From Planctomycetaceae bacterium (GTDB lineage: Bacteria > Planctomycetota > Planctomycetia > Planctomycetales > Planctomycetaceae), in the NCBI GenBank assembly GCA_041398785.1, contig JAWKUA010000005.1, positions 124,001-188,000 of the forward strand: a stretch of 64,000 nt of DNA, read 5' to 3'. This document shows positions 26,342 to 35,711 of the stretch, piece after piece. The notes under the pieces are model-generated. The model did not search any database. It was not told the origin of the DNA and saw only the letters and a program-made list of their open reading frames with translations. Within the stretch, counting starts at the first letter, position 1, and each line of letters begins with the position of its first letter. The position numbers and the translations under genes are program-made.

Positions 26342-28309
26342 TCATTCGACGATGACAATTGGCCGATCATCACGGTGCTGCAGTAGATCGTTCAGGCGAG
26401 AGTCGTCGAAAACTCCGTCATGAATCAGCAGGGAGCCGTCCCGGTCAGACGTCGGTGACGGCGCAACCGGCTGCCAGCGACTCCGCAATCGCTCAGCCGC
26501 GCGACGGCGATCGTCAACCGATTCTGAAACGGACAGCGGTACAAGCACGTCTCGCTGTTCGGGGAACAGGGATGCCAGTGCTTTTGCGGCATTGAGCCGG
26601 ACCGCCGCATAGGGATCGTTGAGCATCGCGGCCAAAAACGGAGTCATCCAGTCGGTGCTCGAAACGGCCGCCGCGTCCGGCTGCGCAAACTGCCACGTCG
26701 AAATCACGCGCTGCCCGGCGTCTCCCTTCAGCATCCACAACACCGCCGCGGAAACAGACTTTTCGTCATCAGAAAGTTCCGGCGCTTCGGACTGATACCA
26801 TTCCGACAGAACATCAGCCGTCCACTGCTGAGTGCGGTCAAGGTGGCACAGATTGCACGCATTCAGCCGAACGTTGGGGCCAAACGAAGCGACCGCCGGG
26901 CTGTCGATCCGATGGCTGCGAATTCCCTTCAGCAGCGCGAAGCTGCTGTACGGCATATGGCAGTTCATGCATTCGCTGCCGGATGATTCCGCCGGATGAT
27001 GCGTGTGCCGGGAAACATCATCCGCAAAGTCCGTGTGACACTGCAGGCACGCGTGATTGGTTCTCATGCCAGGCTTCAACTGATCGTCCGGATCGCTGCC
27101 ATGCACGGCATGGCAGGACAGACATGTCAGGTTTCCTCGAAGGTAGCAGCCTGATTCGATCAGTCCGTTGTATTCGCGACCGCCGCTGCGGCAGGCTCCG
27201 TCCGACCAGAACCGGCTGACCTGAATCTGTTCCTTTCCATCGTCGAACACCGTTTCGTCGTCGATCGTCAGGAACCGAGCCACGTCGCGCATGTCCCGGC
27301 GAGGATCGTGTTCGCGACCAAGCGTCTGATGGTCCCTGTTGGCGGGATTGCCGTGATCGTATTCGTAGTGGCTGTGACACGTGCCGCACGCCTGGCTGGA
27401 CAGATGCGGATTCTCCTTCGCGGGATTGAAGACTGTGCGGTCGCTTTCCGTTTCATTCAGATGGAACTGATACCGTCGAACAGGATTGCGGTTTTGCGCG
27501 ACGTGCTGACCGCAGGCACCGTGGCACGATTCACACGAGATGCCCAGTTCCGCAGTTCTTGTGTGACGGTATCGGCCGCTGAGTCCCTCGAAGCCGGGCT
27601 GGCCGCCGACGCTGTGACAGTTGATGCACACCTGATTCCACACCTGGTGCCCCATCGCCGGCCGAGTCACCGGCGGCTGCAGGAACACGTCGTCGCGATG
27701 CATCCACAACCGGTCAGTGATGTTGTAGCGCCACGGAAACTGCCAGAGTTCTCCGGCATCATTGCCGACGTACCAGAACGCCTGAAACGCATGTGACCCG
27801 GTGGTCATGACCAGTTGCCGTTCGACCAGCGGAAAACCGCCCTCCGGAAGCGCCGCGCCAACCGTGGCGAACTGCAGCGTCAACTGCGGATCCTGCATCG
27901 TCGCCCAGAATTCATCGCCGCGCCGTTCGATCCGGGCTGTCTGCCCGTAGCGAGTCAGTTCCTGGCCGTCGAACGGAGCCACAACAGTTTCGGGCGTCGC
28001 CACCTGAGTCATCGTGCGGTGGAAGCTTCCGTGCCACGTGTCGTATTGCTCCGCATGGCACGAACGACACGCCGCCGAACCGGCGTACAACCCGTCAGTC
28101 CGAATTTCCGGGATGGCAACCTCGGCGGTCAACCGGCGGTTTTCCCACAGGTTCCGTTGCAGCGTGACGCCGACAGCGACTAACGCAATCGCGGCGATCG
28201 CAGCTGCCATCGTCGACAGCGATATGAGCCCCAGACGAACCGGCAACAGCCCGACGATCAGCAGCCCCGCCAGTCCCAGCAAGCCATACAGAATCCACTC
28301 AACGAACAT
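26342..28309 (-). CDS. Octahaem c-type cytochrome with HEAT-like C-terminus
   Basis: 655 residues. ATG 28309 (MFVEWILYGLLGLAGLL) starts two hydrophobic segments, so the protein is membrane-anchored with the rest outside the cytoplasm. Eight CxxCH motifs are visible: CRSCH, CINCH, CESCH, CGTCH, CLSCH, CLQCH, CMNCH and CNLCH, spread over residues ~75-500. After the last haem the chain has helical HEAT-like repeats (LNDPYAAVRLNAAKALASL). Architecture resembles cytochrome c554/hydroxylamine oxidoreductase-type multihaem proteins. No catalytic Lys or Tyr crosslink motif could be assigned, so it is more likely an electron carrier or an uncharacterised reductase. mtfA follows downstream. Confidence 0.88.
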   Translation of the reverse strand: MFVEWILYGLLGLAGLLIVGLLPVRLGLISLSTMAAAIAAIALVAVGVTLQRNLWENRRLTAEVAIPEIRTDGLYAGSAACRSCHAEQYDTWHGSFHRTMTQVATPETVVAPFDGQELTRYGQTARIERRGDEFWATMQDPQLTLQFATVGAALPEGGFPLVERQLVMTTGSHAFQAFWYVGNDAGELWQFPWRYNITDRLWMHRDDVFLQPPVTRPAMGHQVWNQVCINCHSVGGQPGFEGLSGRYRHTRTAELGISCESCHGACGQHVAQNRNPVRRYQFHLNETESDRTVFNPAKENPHLSSQACGTCHSHYEYDHGNPANRDHQTLGREHDPRRDMRDVARFLTIDDETVFDDGKEQIQVSRFWSDGACRSGGREYNGLIESGCYLRGNLTCLSCHAVHGSDPDDQLKPGMRTNHACLQCHTDFADDVSRHTHHPAESSGSECMNCHMPYSSFALLKGIRSHRIDSPAVASFGPNVRLNACNLCHLDRTQQWTADVLSEWYQSEAPELSDDEKSVSAAVLWMLKGDAGQRVISTWQFAQPDAAAVSSTDWMTPFLAAMLNDPYAAVRLNAAKALASLFPEQRDVLVPLSVSESVDDRRRAAERLRSRWQPVAPSPTSDRDGSLLIHDGVFDDSRLNDLLQHRDDRPIVIVE

Positions 28310-28930
28310 AGCGACGCCGCTTGGAAGTTGACGGTCAGCGAACCCTTCAAAGCTTACGCCATGCCACAACGAAACGCGAGTTCCGTGCGCGGCCGGCCTC
28401 CCCCGAACTTGCTTCGCTCGTTCGACCCCTCCCTGATGGCCTTCGGCCGGGAGGGGTGCACAGGACTTGCGCGTCCGGCGCGTCCACCTCTCCCAGGCGA
28501 AGCCGGCCAGGAGAGGTCGAGCAAGCGAAGCGATGCTCGCGAGAGGGCCGAGTGGCGTTCAGCGTCCGTCGCACACAGCACGTTCAACGCGCGGCCGTGC
28601 CCTCCCCGAACTTGCTTCGCTCGTTCGACCCCTCCCTGATGGCCTTCGGCCGGGAGGGGTGCATAGAGAGCTGCGCGTCCGGCGCGTCCACCTCTCCCAG
28701 GCGAAGCCGGCCGGGAGAGGTCGAGCAAGCGAAGCGATGCTCGGGAGAGGGCCGAACGCGCGTTCAGTGTCCGTCGGTCGAGCAGCACGTTCAACGCGCG
28801 GTCGTGTCCCTCCCCAGAACTTGCTCCCCGCTCGTTCGACCCCTCCCTGATGGCCTTCGGCCGGGAGGGTGCATGGAAAGCTGAACGTCTGGCGCGAGAG
28901 GGCTGCGGACGAAGTCACCCGGCGGCGTTG
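28310..28930. other. Intergenic region, 621 bp, filled by tandem repeat
   Basis: Apart from the repeat (28396-28880) no gene is seen. It lies between the HlyD adaptor stop and the cytochrome start, both on the minus strand, so it also must hold the cytochrome promoter. Confidence 0.6.
28396..28880. repeat. Three-copy tandem repeat, unit ~203-209 bp
   Basis: Copies begin at about 28396, 28600 and 28807 (GAACTTGCT at 28405, 28608 and, with one difference, 28817). The third is truncated. Each unit carries two hairpins: CCCTCCC...GGGAGGG around GGCCTTCGGCC and CCTCTCCC...GGAGAGG around GGCGAAGCCGG, plus a TTGCTTCGCTCG/CGAGCAAGCGAAGC pair. The open frames across it are repeat artefacts. Confidence 0.92.
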
Positions 28931-30142
28931 TTATTCGGACCGCTGTGTGACCTGCGTGCCGGCTTCGACACGATCGCCGGGATACAGAATGACGCGATCG
29001 CCTTCCTGCAGCCCGTCGAGAACTTCCGCGTTGTCGTCGTTGCGGTGGCCTGGCTCCACGTCCCGCAGCTCCGCTCGTCCATCGGAAATCACGAACACCG
29101 CCCAGCGCTGTCCTTCACGGAACAGGGCTCCCGTCGGGACGGTAATGACGTCTTCGGACGACCATTTCACGATCTCCGCTTCGACCCGGTAACCGTCGCC
29201 CAGCGCGGGGCGCTTTTCCAGGGGATCAACGAAGTCGATGATGACATTCACGCGCTGTTCTTCGATTCCCAGCGCAGAGATTTTTGTGAATGCCGCCGGC
29301 TCGACCAGTCGCACACGGGCTTCCAGCGGATGGTCGCCTCCCCATTCCTTCAGCAGGACTCGAGCGCCCGGATGAATCTGAACGGCCGCCGACGACAGAA
29401 CATCGACTTCGACTTCCAGGTCTTTGGGGTCGCCGACTTCCAGGATCTTGTCGCCGGCGTTCACGACGGTGCTGCTTTCCTGATACACCTGCAGGACTCT
29501 GCCCGACACGGGCGACGTGATGGGAAAGCTCCATTCCGTGCCGGCGGTCGCTTCCTGGCCTTCGCCGGTTCTCAGCAGCGCGGCTCTGGCCTGATCGAGT
29601 TCAAACGACGCGATCTGACCTTCCAGGCGAGCGGCGTTGTAGTCGTTTTCGGCCTGCCGAAAGGCGACTCGCTGACGATCCAGATCCTGCTGCGACGCCG
29701 ATTGTTTTTCGAACAGCCGCTGAATTCGCGCGAATTCCGATTCCTGCAGGTTCAGAGCGTCCCGGGTCGTGGCGAGTTTCGGTTCCGCCTGGCTGACTCG
29801 CGCTTCGGCCGCCTTCACGCGGGCTTCCGCCTGAGCGACGGTTCGCGGATCCAGCAGCGCCGGATCGGTCGGTTCGATTGTTGTCAGCAGAGTCTGCTTC
29901 GCCACAACTTCGTCGCCGGGGTGCAGACTGATTCTGACCAGCCGGCCGTTCAGCGGAGCGGACACGACATACCGTTCGCGGATGCGGGTGCGGCCATCGT
30001 CGCTGATCGTGACGACCAGCGGCCCGCGGGCGATGACGGCGGCGTCCACCTGCACCGGTTGCGGCCGCATCGCCATCAGCACCGCGGCGATCAGACTTCC
30101 AGCCACAGCCACGTAGAACAATCGCCGAATCCAGACACCCAT
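28931..30142 (-). CDS. HlyD-family periplasmic adaptor (efflux)
   Basis: 403 residues with an N-terminal transmembrane anchor (RLFYVAVAGSLIAAVLMA), then a barrel-sandwich hybrid with a long coiled coil (RVKAAEARVSQAEPKLATTRD, residues ~110-200) and beta-barrel segments (PITSPVSGRVLQVYQES, GARVLLKEWGG). These adaptors couple an inner-membrane ABC or RND transporter to the outer membrane. It starts 4 bp after the stop of the FtsX permease (30147), so the three genes at 28931-33362 form a tight export operon on the minus strand. The substrate is unknown; MacA-like antibiotic or lipoprotein export is the usual family role. Confidence 0.9.
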   Translation of the reverse strand: MGVWIRRLFYVAVAGSLIAAVLMAMRPQPVQVDAAVIARGPLVVTISDDGRTRIRERYVVSAPLNGRLVRISLHPGDEVVAKQTLLTTIEPTDPALLDPRTVAQAEARVKAAEARVSQAEPKLATTRDALNLQESEFARIQRLFEKQSASQQDLDRQRVAFRQAENDYNAARLEGQIASFELDQARAALLRTGEGQEATAGTEWSFPITSPVSGRVLQVYQESSTVVNAGDKILEVGDPKDLEVEVDVLSSAAVQIHPGARVLLKEWGGDHPLEARVRLVEPAAFTKISALGIEEQRVNVIIDFVDPLEKRPALGDGYRVEAEIVKWSSEDVITVPTGALFREGQRWAVFVISDGRAELRDVEPGHRNDDNAEVLDGLQEGDRVILYPGDRVEAGTQVTQRSE

Positions 30143-30146
30143 GAAA

Positions 30147-32507
30147 TTATTCCTGCGCCTTCAGCACGGCGAACAAGTCGAGATGATCCAGACGCCGTCG
30201 CACCAACAGCCCTGAAATCACAGCGGCCAGCAACACAATCAGCACGGCTTCCGCATACGTTGAATCGTCAATGATCAGCGGGAACCGAAACAGGTCGGTC
30301 TGCAGAGATCGTGTGGTCAGCCATGCCATGCTGTAGCCGAACGCGAGTCCCGCCGGAAGCGCGGCCAGCGTCAGAATGGCCAGTTCACCCAGCAACACGA
30401 CGGAAACTTCCGCGTGAGTGAACCCCAGAACTCGCATCGTGGCCAGTTCGCGATCCCGCTCAGACAGCGTAATGCGAGCCGTGTTGTAGACGACTCCCGC
30501 GGCGATCACGATGGCGAATCCGACCACGAAGCTCTGCATCTGCAACTGACTTTCGGCAACCGTATCGTAGAAACTCTGAATCATGGCTTCCTTCGAAACC
30601 ACGCCGACGACATACGGCGTCTGCTTCAGAGTCCGGTACACGTCGTTCAGATGATCGTGGTCCACCGTCAGCCACGCGCCGGTGACTCGCGGTCCTTCGC
30701 GCCCGATGCGGCTGACCAGACTTTGCGGCGCATAGACGTTTGTGCCGGACAGATCGTCGATGGCCGCGACGACCCTTGCCGTCACAACGGGACGTTCGCC
30801 TTCCAGCACTTCCACGGTCACGGTGTCGCCGACCCGGATGTTCAGGATTTCCAGCAGAATGTCGGAAACCACCAGCCCGTCGCCGTTCAGCGGCTGTTCG
30901 ATTCCTGCCTGGTTGACGACGCGATAAATCTGCCGGTCATCTTCCAGTCCCATGATGGCGGTTCTGTGGGAACGCGGTCCGTGCCGCAGCCGCACCGCGA
31001 GTCCTCGAAAAGTTTCCACCCGCCGGACGCCCTTCATGTTGCGGAAGTCGTTTGCGACATCAGTCGGCGACGGTTCGATCAGGTTGACCCACAGATCCTG
31101 TCGCTGCACGCGTCGAAACTGAAAGTCGATCAGAAACTCCAGAGCGTCGTAGCTGAAGTTGCCGACGACCAGGATTCCGACAGCCGCGGCGATTCCCATC
31201 ACCGAAAACGCCGACTTGACGGGCCGTCGGCGCAGTTGTCGCAGAATCATCCGCCATGTCTGAGGCAGCAGACGCTCCACGCCAAAGCGTTCCAGAAACG
31301 ATCGGCGATACTTCCCCGGCGGAGCGGGACGCATGGCTTCCGCCGGTGGCAGCCGAGTGGCCGCGCGCAGGGAATTCAGCGTCCCCAGAATGGCGGCCGC
31401 CGAACACAGCCCTGCCGTCACAACGGCCGTGCGCCAGTCGAAGTCGAAATAGAACAGGGGAAACTTGAAGTACTTCGCATACATAGACGCCATGCCGTGC
31501 CCCATCCACACGCCAACGCCCGTGCCGATTACGACTCCCACCGCCACGATTGCGCCCACGATCCGGCAGTAGTGCCAGCCGACTTCCAGGTTGTAATAAC
31601 CGAACGCCTTCAGCGCCGCGATCTGCTGCCGGTGAGTATCAATGACCCGCGTCATCACCATGTTCAGCAGGAACGCGGCCACGGCCATGAAGATCGCGGG
31701 CGTGACAATTCCCATGACCTTCAACTGCGCAAGTTCGTCGGAGATAAACCGGTGCGATCTCTGGTCGTTCCGCCCGAAGCCTCCCACGCCGCCCCACGGA
31801 GCCAGCAGATTGTCCAGCCGACGAATCACGTCCGCTTCGCTGGCTCCCCGCATCAATGTCAGAGAGATGTCGTTACAGGCGGCCTTCATGTCGAAGGCCG
31901 CTTCCATTTCCGTTCGCGGAACCCAGAACAGTCCGAATCGCCTGAAGTCGGGAAGAATGTCGCCGGGATTCGATTCCACGATGTATTCGGGCGACATCAC
32001 GACACCGACCATTTTCAGTGCTCGCAGCCGGCCGTTCAGAATCGCTTCCACGGAATCGCCGGGATGAAAACCGTGTTCGTTGGCGAACGATTCCCCGACC
32101 AGGACTTCCAGGCGGCCGGGCTGAGGAAAGCGGCCCCGTCGCAGATGCAGCTGATTCAGTTCCGGCTGACCATAGTCGGGAATGGAAATCAGTTTGCCGA
32201 CCGCCGGTTCACGCAGACCGGGCACAATCAGATTGACGTTCTGAACGATGCGTGCCTCCACGCGCGCGACCCCGGGAATCTGCTGCACGCGCGATTCCAG
32301 AGTTTCCGGTCCGCGTTTGAAGCCGGCAAACACGTCGGCGAACCGGTACCGCTCGTAGTACGCCGCCCGCGTTCCGTCCAGCGTTCGCAGTGTGCTGAGC
32401 GACATGACCGACATCGCCACACCCGAAGCGATTACCAGCGCAATCGCAAACGCCTGGCCCTTCATCTCCAGCAGGTTGCGAATCAGTTTTCGATTGATGG
32501 CTTTCAT
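30147..32507 (-). CDS. ABC transporter permease, FtsX/MacB type
   Basis: 786 residues. The N-terminal part has a transmembrane helix (GQAFAIALVIASGVAMSV) and a periplasmic MacB_PCD-like domain, followed by two FtsX transmembrane blocks (AIFMAVAAFLLNMVMTRV near residue 255-275 and the C-terminal AVLIVLLAAVISGLLV). The middle carries another membrane segment (FSVMGIAAAVGILVVGNFS). It is the duplicated FtsX layout (8-10 helices) of lipoprotein/macrolide exporters. Partner ATPase lies upstream (32634-33362) and the HlyD adaptor follows 4 bp downstream. Confidence 0.92.
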   Translation of the reverse strand: MKAINRKLIRNLLEMKGQAFAIALVIASGVAMSVMSLSTLRTLDGTRAAYYERYRFADVFAGFKRGPETLESRVQQIPGVARVEARIVQNVNLIVPGLREPAVGKLISIPDYGQPELNQLHLRRGRFPQPGRLEVLVGESFANEHGFHPGDSVEAILNGRLRALKMVGVVMSPEYIVESNPGDILPDFRRFGLFWVPRTEMEAAFDMKAACNDISLTLMRGASEADVIRRLDNLLAPWGGVGGFGRNDQRSHRFISDELAQLKVMGIVTPAIFMAVAAFLLNMVMTRVIDTHRQQIAALKAFGYYNLEVGWHYCRIVGAIVAVGVVIGTGVGVWMGHGMASMYAKYFKFPLFYFDFDWRTAVVTAGLCSAAAILGTLNSLRAATRLPPAEAMRPAPPGKYRRSFLERFGVERLLPQTWRMILRQLRRRPVKSAFSVMGIAAAVGILVVGNFSYDALEFLIDFQFRRVQRQDLWVNLIEPSPTDVANDFRNMKGVRRVETFRGLAVRLRHGPRSHRTAIMGLEDDRQIYRVVNQAGIEQPLNGDGLVVSDILLEILNIRVGDTVTVEVLEGERPVVTARVVAAIDDLSGTNVYAPQSLVSRIGREGPRVTGAWLTVDHDHLNDVYRTLKQTPYVVGVVSKEAMIQSFYDTVAESQLQMQSFVVGFAIVIAAGVVYNTARITLSERDRELATMRVLGFTHAEVSVVLLGELAILTLAALPAGLAFGYSMAWLTTRSLQTDLFRFPLIIDDSTYAEAVLIVLLAAVISGLLVRRRLDHLDLFAVLKAQE

Positions 32508-32633
32508 GTGTCGTGACGCTGAAGATGTGCCGTGACGATGAAGGAACGGCCGACCCGCCGCGAGCGAACGCGGCCGGCACTGCGGACAATCCGCGAACTC
32601 ACGCCGCGAGGCGCCCGTTGCTGCGGTGAACGA

Positions 32634-33362
32634 CTACCACTGAATCTCCCGGGCGGCTCTCTTGTTGTCGTTGGTGCGCATGTCCGAAATCCTTCCATCG
32701 GAAAGGCTGATGATGCGATCCGCCATTTCGGCGATCATCGCGTTGTGAGTAATCAGCGCGGTGGTGGTGCCCATTTCGCGATTGATGCGTTCCAGCACTT
32801 CCAGCACAACAACGCCGGTCTTTGCATCAAGCGCGCCGGTGGGTTCATCGCACAGCAGAACTTCCGGACGCTTGGCGATGGCACGGGCAATAGCGACTCG
32901 CTGCTGTTCGCCGCCGGACATCTGCGACGGGAAGTGGTCCATCCGGTCGCCCAGATGAACCAGGTCCAGAGCTTCGGCCGGTTCCAGAGGATTCGTGGCG
33001 ATTTCTGTCACCAGAGCCACATTTTCCCGCGCGGTCAGGCTGGGAATCAGGTTGTAGAACTGAAACACGAAACCCACGTGATGGCGGCGAAACCGGGTCA
33101 GTTGCGTGTCATCGCCCGACGTCAGATCTTCATCCAGAAACCTCACGGTACCGGACGTGGGCGTGTCCAGGCCGCCCAGAATGTTCAGCAGCGTCGACTT
33201 CCCGCTTCCCGACGGCCCCAGCAGTACCACCAGTTCGCCGCCGAACAACTGCAGCGACACACCCCGCAGCGCATGCACCAGGACTTCACCCATCTGGTAG
33301 ACTCGGGTGATGTCACTGGCGGCGAATACCACGCGCGGCGATGTCTGAACCATGTTCGACAT
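32634..33362 (-). CDS. ABC transporter ATP-binding protein (LolD/MacB type)
   Basis: 242 residues: Walker A GPSGSGKSTLLN, Q-loop VFQFYNLIPSLTARENV, signature MSGGEQQRVAIARAIA, Walker B EVLLCDEPTGALDAKTG and the H-loop ALITHN. The FYNLIPSLTARENV segment is typical of the LolD/MacB/FtsE subfamily of mechanotransducing ABC systems. First gene of the operon with permease and HlyD adaptor; a 126-bp gap separates it from the permease. The ALDH gene upstream (33459) ends 96 bp before it and may be transcribed through. Confidence 0.95.
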   Translation of the reverse strand: MSNMVQTSPRVVFAASDITRVYQMGEVLVHALRGVSLQLFGGELVVLLGPSGSGKSTLLNILGGLDTPTSGTVRFLDEDLTSGDDTQLTRFRRHHVGFVFQFYNLIPSLTARENVALVTEIATNPLEPAEALDLVHLGDRMDHFPSQMSGGEQQRVAIARAIAKRPEVLLCDEPTGALDAKTGVVVLEVLERINREMGTTTALITHNAMIAEMADRIISLSDGRISDMRTNDNKRAAREIQW

Positions 33363-33458
33363 TCGAATAGCGTCCTGTTCGGTCCAGCCGGGTCGCAGCG
33401 CGAAATTCGGATCACCGCATGTCGCGAATTCGGCGGGACCATCTTCGGTCGCACGGCG

Positions 33459-34880
33459 TCAGCGGCCGGGAGAATGGATGACGACTGTTTTCATTTCGGT
33501 CATTTCGTCGATGGCGTACTTCGGACCTTCTTTTCCCAGACCGCTGTTTTTCAGACCGCCATACGGCATCAGATCGGTCCTCCACATGGGACCCCAGTTG
33601 ATGTGAATGTTGCCGCTGTGAACCTCGCGCGCGAAGCGAAGGGCGGCGTCGATGTCCTGTGTGAACACACCGGCGCTGAGGCCGAACGTTGTGTCGTTTG
33701 CCATCCGGACGGCATCGTCGATCGAATCAGCCCGGAGAATTCCGACCGCCGGACCAAACAGTTCATCTCGCACGATTTTCATGTTCGCCGAAACGTTGTC
33801 CAGCAGCGATGGCTGCATTACGGCGCCGGAACGTTCGCCACCGCAGACCAGTCGAGCTCCCTGACTCACGGCCTCGTGAACCCATTGGCGAACACGTTCC
33901 GCATCAGCCTCGCGAACCATGGGTCCCATCTGAGTCGCTTCCTGCAACTGATCTCCGGCCGCGATGCCGGCGACGCCGGATTGCAGTGATTCCAGCAGCG
34001 AATCGTAAACTTCGCCGCAGACAATCAGTCGCTGAGCCGAAATGCAGACCTGTCCGGCGTTCGCGAAGCCGGATGTCAGCGTCGCCTGAGTCACCTTCTG
34101 CAGGTCGGCGTCGGGCAGAACAATCAGCGGACTGTTCGAACCCAGTTCCATCGTGACCTTTTTCAGTCCGGCGATCCGGCAGATGTGTTCGCCGACGTCC
34201 TGGCTGCCAGTGAAGCTGATCTTGCGAACTCGCGGGTCGCGGCAGATCGCGTCGCCGATCGTCGATCCGCTGCCCGTGATGCAGGAAATTCCCAGCGGAG
34301 GCAGACCGGATTCCAGCAGAATCTCTACCAGCTTCAGCGCCACCAGCGGAGTGTCACTGGCCGGTTTCAGAACGACCGAATTTCCCGCAGCCAGCGCCGG
34401 TCCGATCTTGTGACAAACCAGATTCAGCGGAAAGTTGAACGGAGTGATCGCCGCCACGACACCGCACGGCACGCGCAGAGTAAATCCCAGCCGTCCTTCC
34501 GTGCCCTTGCCGCCGTCCAGCGGCAGAAGTTCACCGCCCAGCCGCTTGGCTTCTTCGCCGGAAAGTTCCATGGTCTGAGCCGAGCGATCGACTTCGCCGC
34601 GAGCTTCGCGAAGAGTCTTGCCTTCTTCCCGGCTGATCGTCTGTGCCAGGTCTTCGGATCGCTGACGCATCAGTTCAGTGGTCTGACGCAGAATCAGAAA
34701 GCGGTCATAACCCTGCAGCGCGGCCATGTCTCGGGCGCCGGAGACAGCCGCGTGAACAGCCGCTTCGACATCCGCCGCCGATCCCTTCGGCACCGTGTCG
34801 ACGACTTCGCCGCTGTACGGGTTCAACACGTCGATCACTTCGTCGCGATCCTGCCATTTTCCGGCCAGATAAAACTTCAT
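33459..34880 (-). CDS. NAD(P)-dependent aldehyde dehydrogenase
   Basis: 473 residues; ATG 34880 (MKFYLAGKWQDRDEV) is preferred over the frame start at 35099, whose extra 73 residues look non-coding. Cofactor and catalytic features: AITPFNFPLNLVCHKIGPAL, FTGSQDVGEHICR, MELGSNSPLIVLPDADL, catalytic Cys in NAGQVCISAQRLIV and the C-terminal YGGLKNSGLGKEGPKYA. The group includes lactaldehyde, succinate semialdehyde and non-phosphorylating GAPDH enzymes; the exact substrate is not evident. It precedes the ABC exporter operon on the same strand. Confidence 0.9.
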   Translation of the reverse strand: MKFYLAGKWQDRDEVIDVLNPYSGEVVDTVPKGSAADVEAAVHAAVSGARDMAALQGYDRFLILRQTTELMRQRSEDLAQTISREEGKTLREARGEVDRSAQTMELSGEEAKRLGGELLPLDGGKGTEGRLGFTLRVPCGVVAAITPFNFPLNLVCHKIGPALAAGNSVVLKPASDTPLVALKLVEILLESGLPPLGISCITGSGSTIGDAICRDPRVRKISFTGSQDVGEHICRIAGLKKVTMELGSNSPLIVLPDADLQKVTQATLTSGFANAGQVCISAQRLIVCGEVYDSLLESLQSGVAGIAAGDQLQEATQMGPMVREADAERVRQWVHEAVSQGARLVCGGERSGAVMQPSLLDNVSANMKIVRDELFGPAVGILRADSIDDAVRMANDTTFGLSAGVFTQDIDAALRFAREVHSGNIHINWGPMWRTDLMPYGGLKNSGLGKEGPKYAIDEMTEMKTVVIHSPGR

Positions 34881-35123
34881 CGCTGAGTTCTCCGAAAGTT
34901 CGTGACGGCACCAGCTTCCATGTCGATCAGGCGACCTGGTAGGCTCAACGTTTCGCCGGACATTGTCAACTGCACTGTGATTTGGTTCATGGCATCTGTG
35001 CGCTACGACCGAGACCCCTTGCCGGATCGTCCGGAGTGTCGTGGTCGCGCGCCGCAGCTTCGCTGGTGGAATGAGGTTTTTACCAACCGGCAGACGCAAC
35101 CAACGGACGCAGCGGGAAAATGC
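34881..35123. other. Intergenic, 243 bp
   Basis: Lies between the ALDH start and a possible small membrane-protein frame on the same (minus) strand. Nothing recognised. Confidence 0.4.
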
Positions 35124-35524
35124 TCAGTTGGCGGCGATCGCAACGGCAACCAGCGGAAATATCGCAAGCGCCTCGCTCTCGGAATTCGACACGACTGCGA
35201 CAGTTGTTGCCAGCGCCACGACGTTGATTGACACAATCGTAAGACAGAAGACTTCGGGAGCCGCCAAAGCCACACGCAACACCGGTAAGATACGACGACT
35301 CTGCTTCGCCGGGCGTGGCTGCAGTGTTGCCAAAAGATGCACACCAGCAAACAATGACCAAACAAGCCAGGGCACCAGCGATGTTTGGAACGATTTCCCA
35401 GACAAACAGTACTTCGCAATAGGCCCGCCAACGCGGCGCAACGCAATCGCAGCTTCAACCGGACGCTTTGAATAGTTGCCTTTGAAATAAACAACGCATC
35501 AATCCGACGCCGCGCCCGTTCCAC
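35124..35524 (-). pseudogene. Possible small membrane protein gene with a frameshift
   Basis: A GTG at 35524 has a strong ribosome-binding site (GGAGGAGG about 6 bases upstream) and opens VERARRRIDALFISKATIQS. Around 35465 the convincing coding potential moves to another frame, which reads PVEAAIALRRVGGPIAKYC and then three hydrophobic stretches (SLVPWLVWSLFAGVHLLATL, CLTIVSINVVALATTVAVV, ALAIFPLVAVAIAAN) to a stop at 35124. Together they would make a ~130-residue integral membrane protein. I do not recognise a family. It may be a decayed gene, a sequencing error, or two unrelated frames. Confidence 0.4.
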
Positions 35525-35600
35525 TAAAACCTCCTCCGCAGGAATGCCACATCGCGTCGTTCAAGGCAGGACCTGAAATCTTCCAGACATCCACTTTAAC

Positions 35601-35620
35601 CACCGGCCCGAAAGCCGGTG
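35601..35620. other. Perfect hairpin in the leader of the serine hydrolase
   Basis: CACCGGC-CCGAAA-GCCGGTG is a perfect 7-bp stem about 90 bp upstream of the serine hydrolase ATG (35712). It is followed by TCCCCTTT rather than a U-run, so it is a weak terminator at best. Confidence 0.4.
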
Positions 35621-35711
35621 TCCCCTTTACAGCTCAGAATGGGTAGCTTGCAGTTTTGTCATCAGATCGTTTCGGCGACGGAACACGCGGGCGATTCGGA
35701 GAGTTCACATC

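Noticed and set aside
28396..28880. CRISPR array
   Set aside because: Units are 203-209 bp and contiguous, with no short repeat-spacer alternation and no cas genes.
30414..32516. 700-codon open frame on + strand
   Set aside because: Exactly antisense to the FtsX permease; Arg/His/Gln-rich with no domain, as expected from GC-rich third positions.
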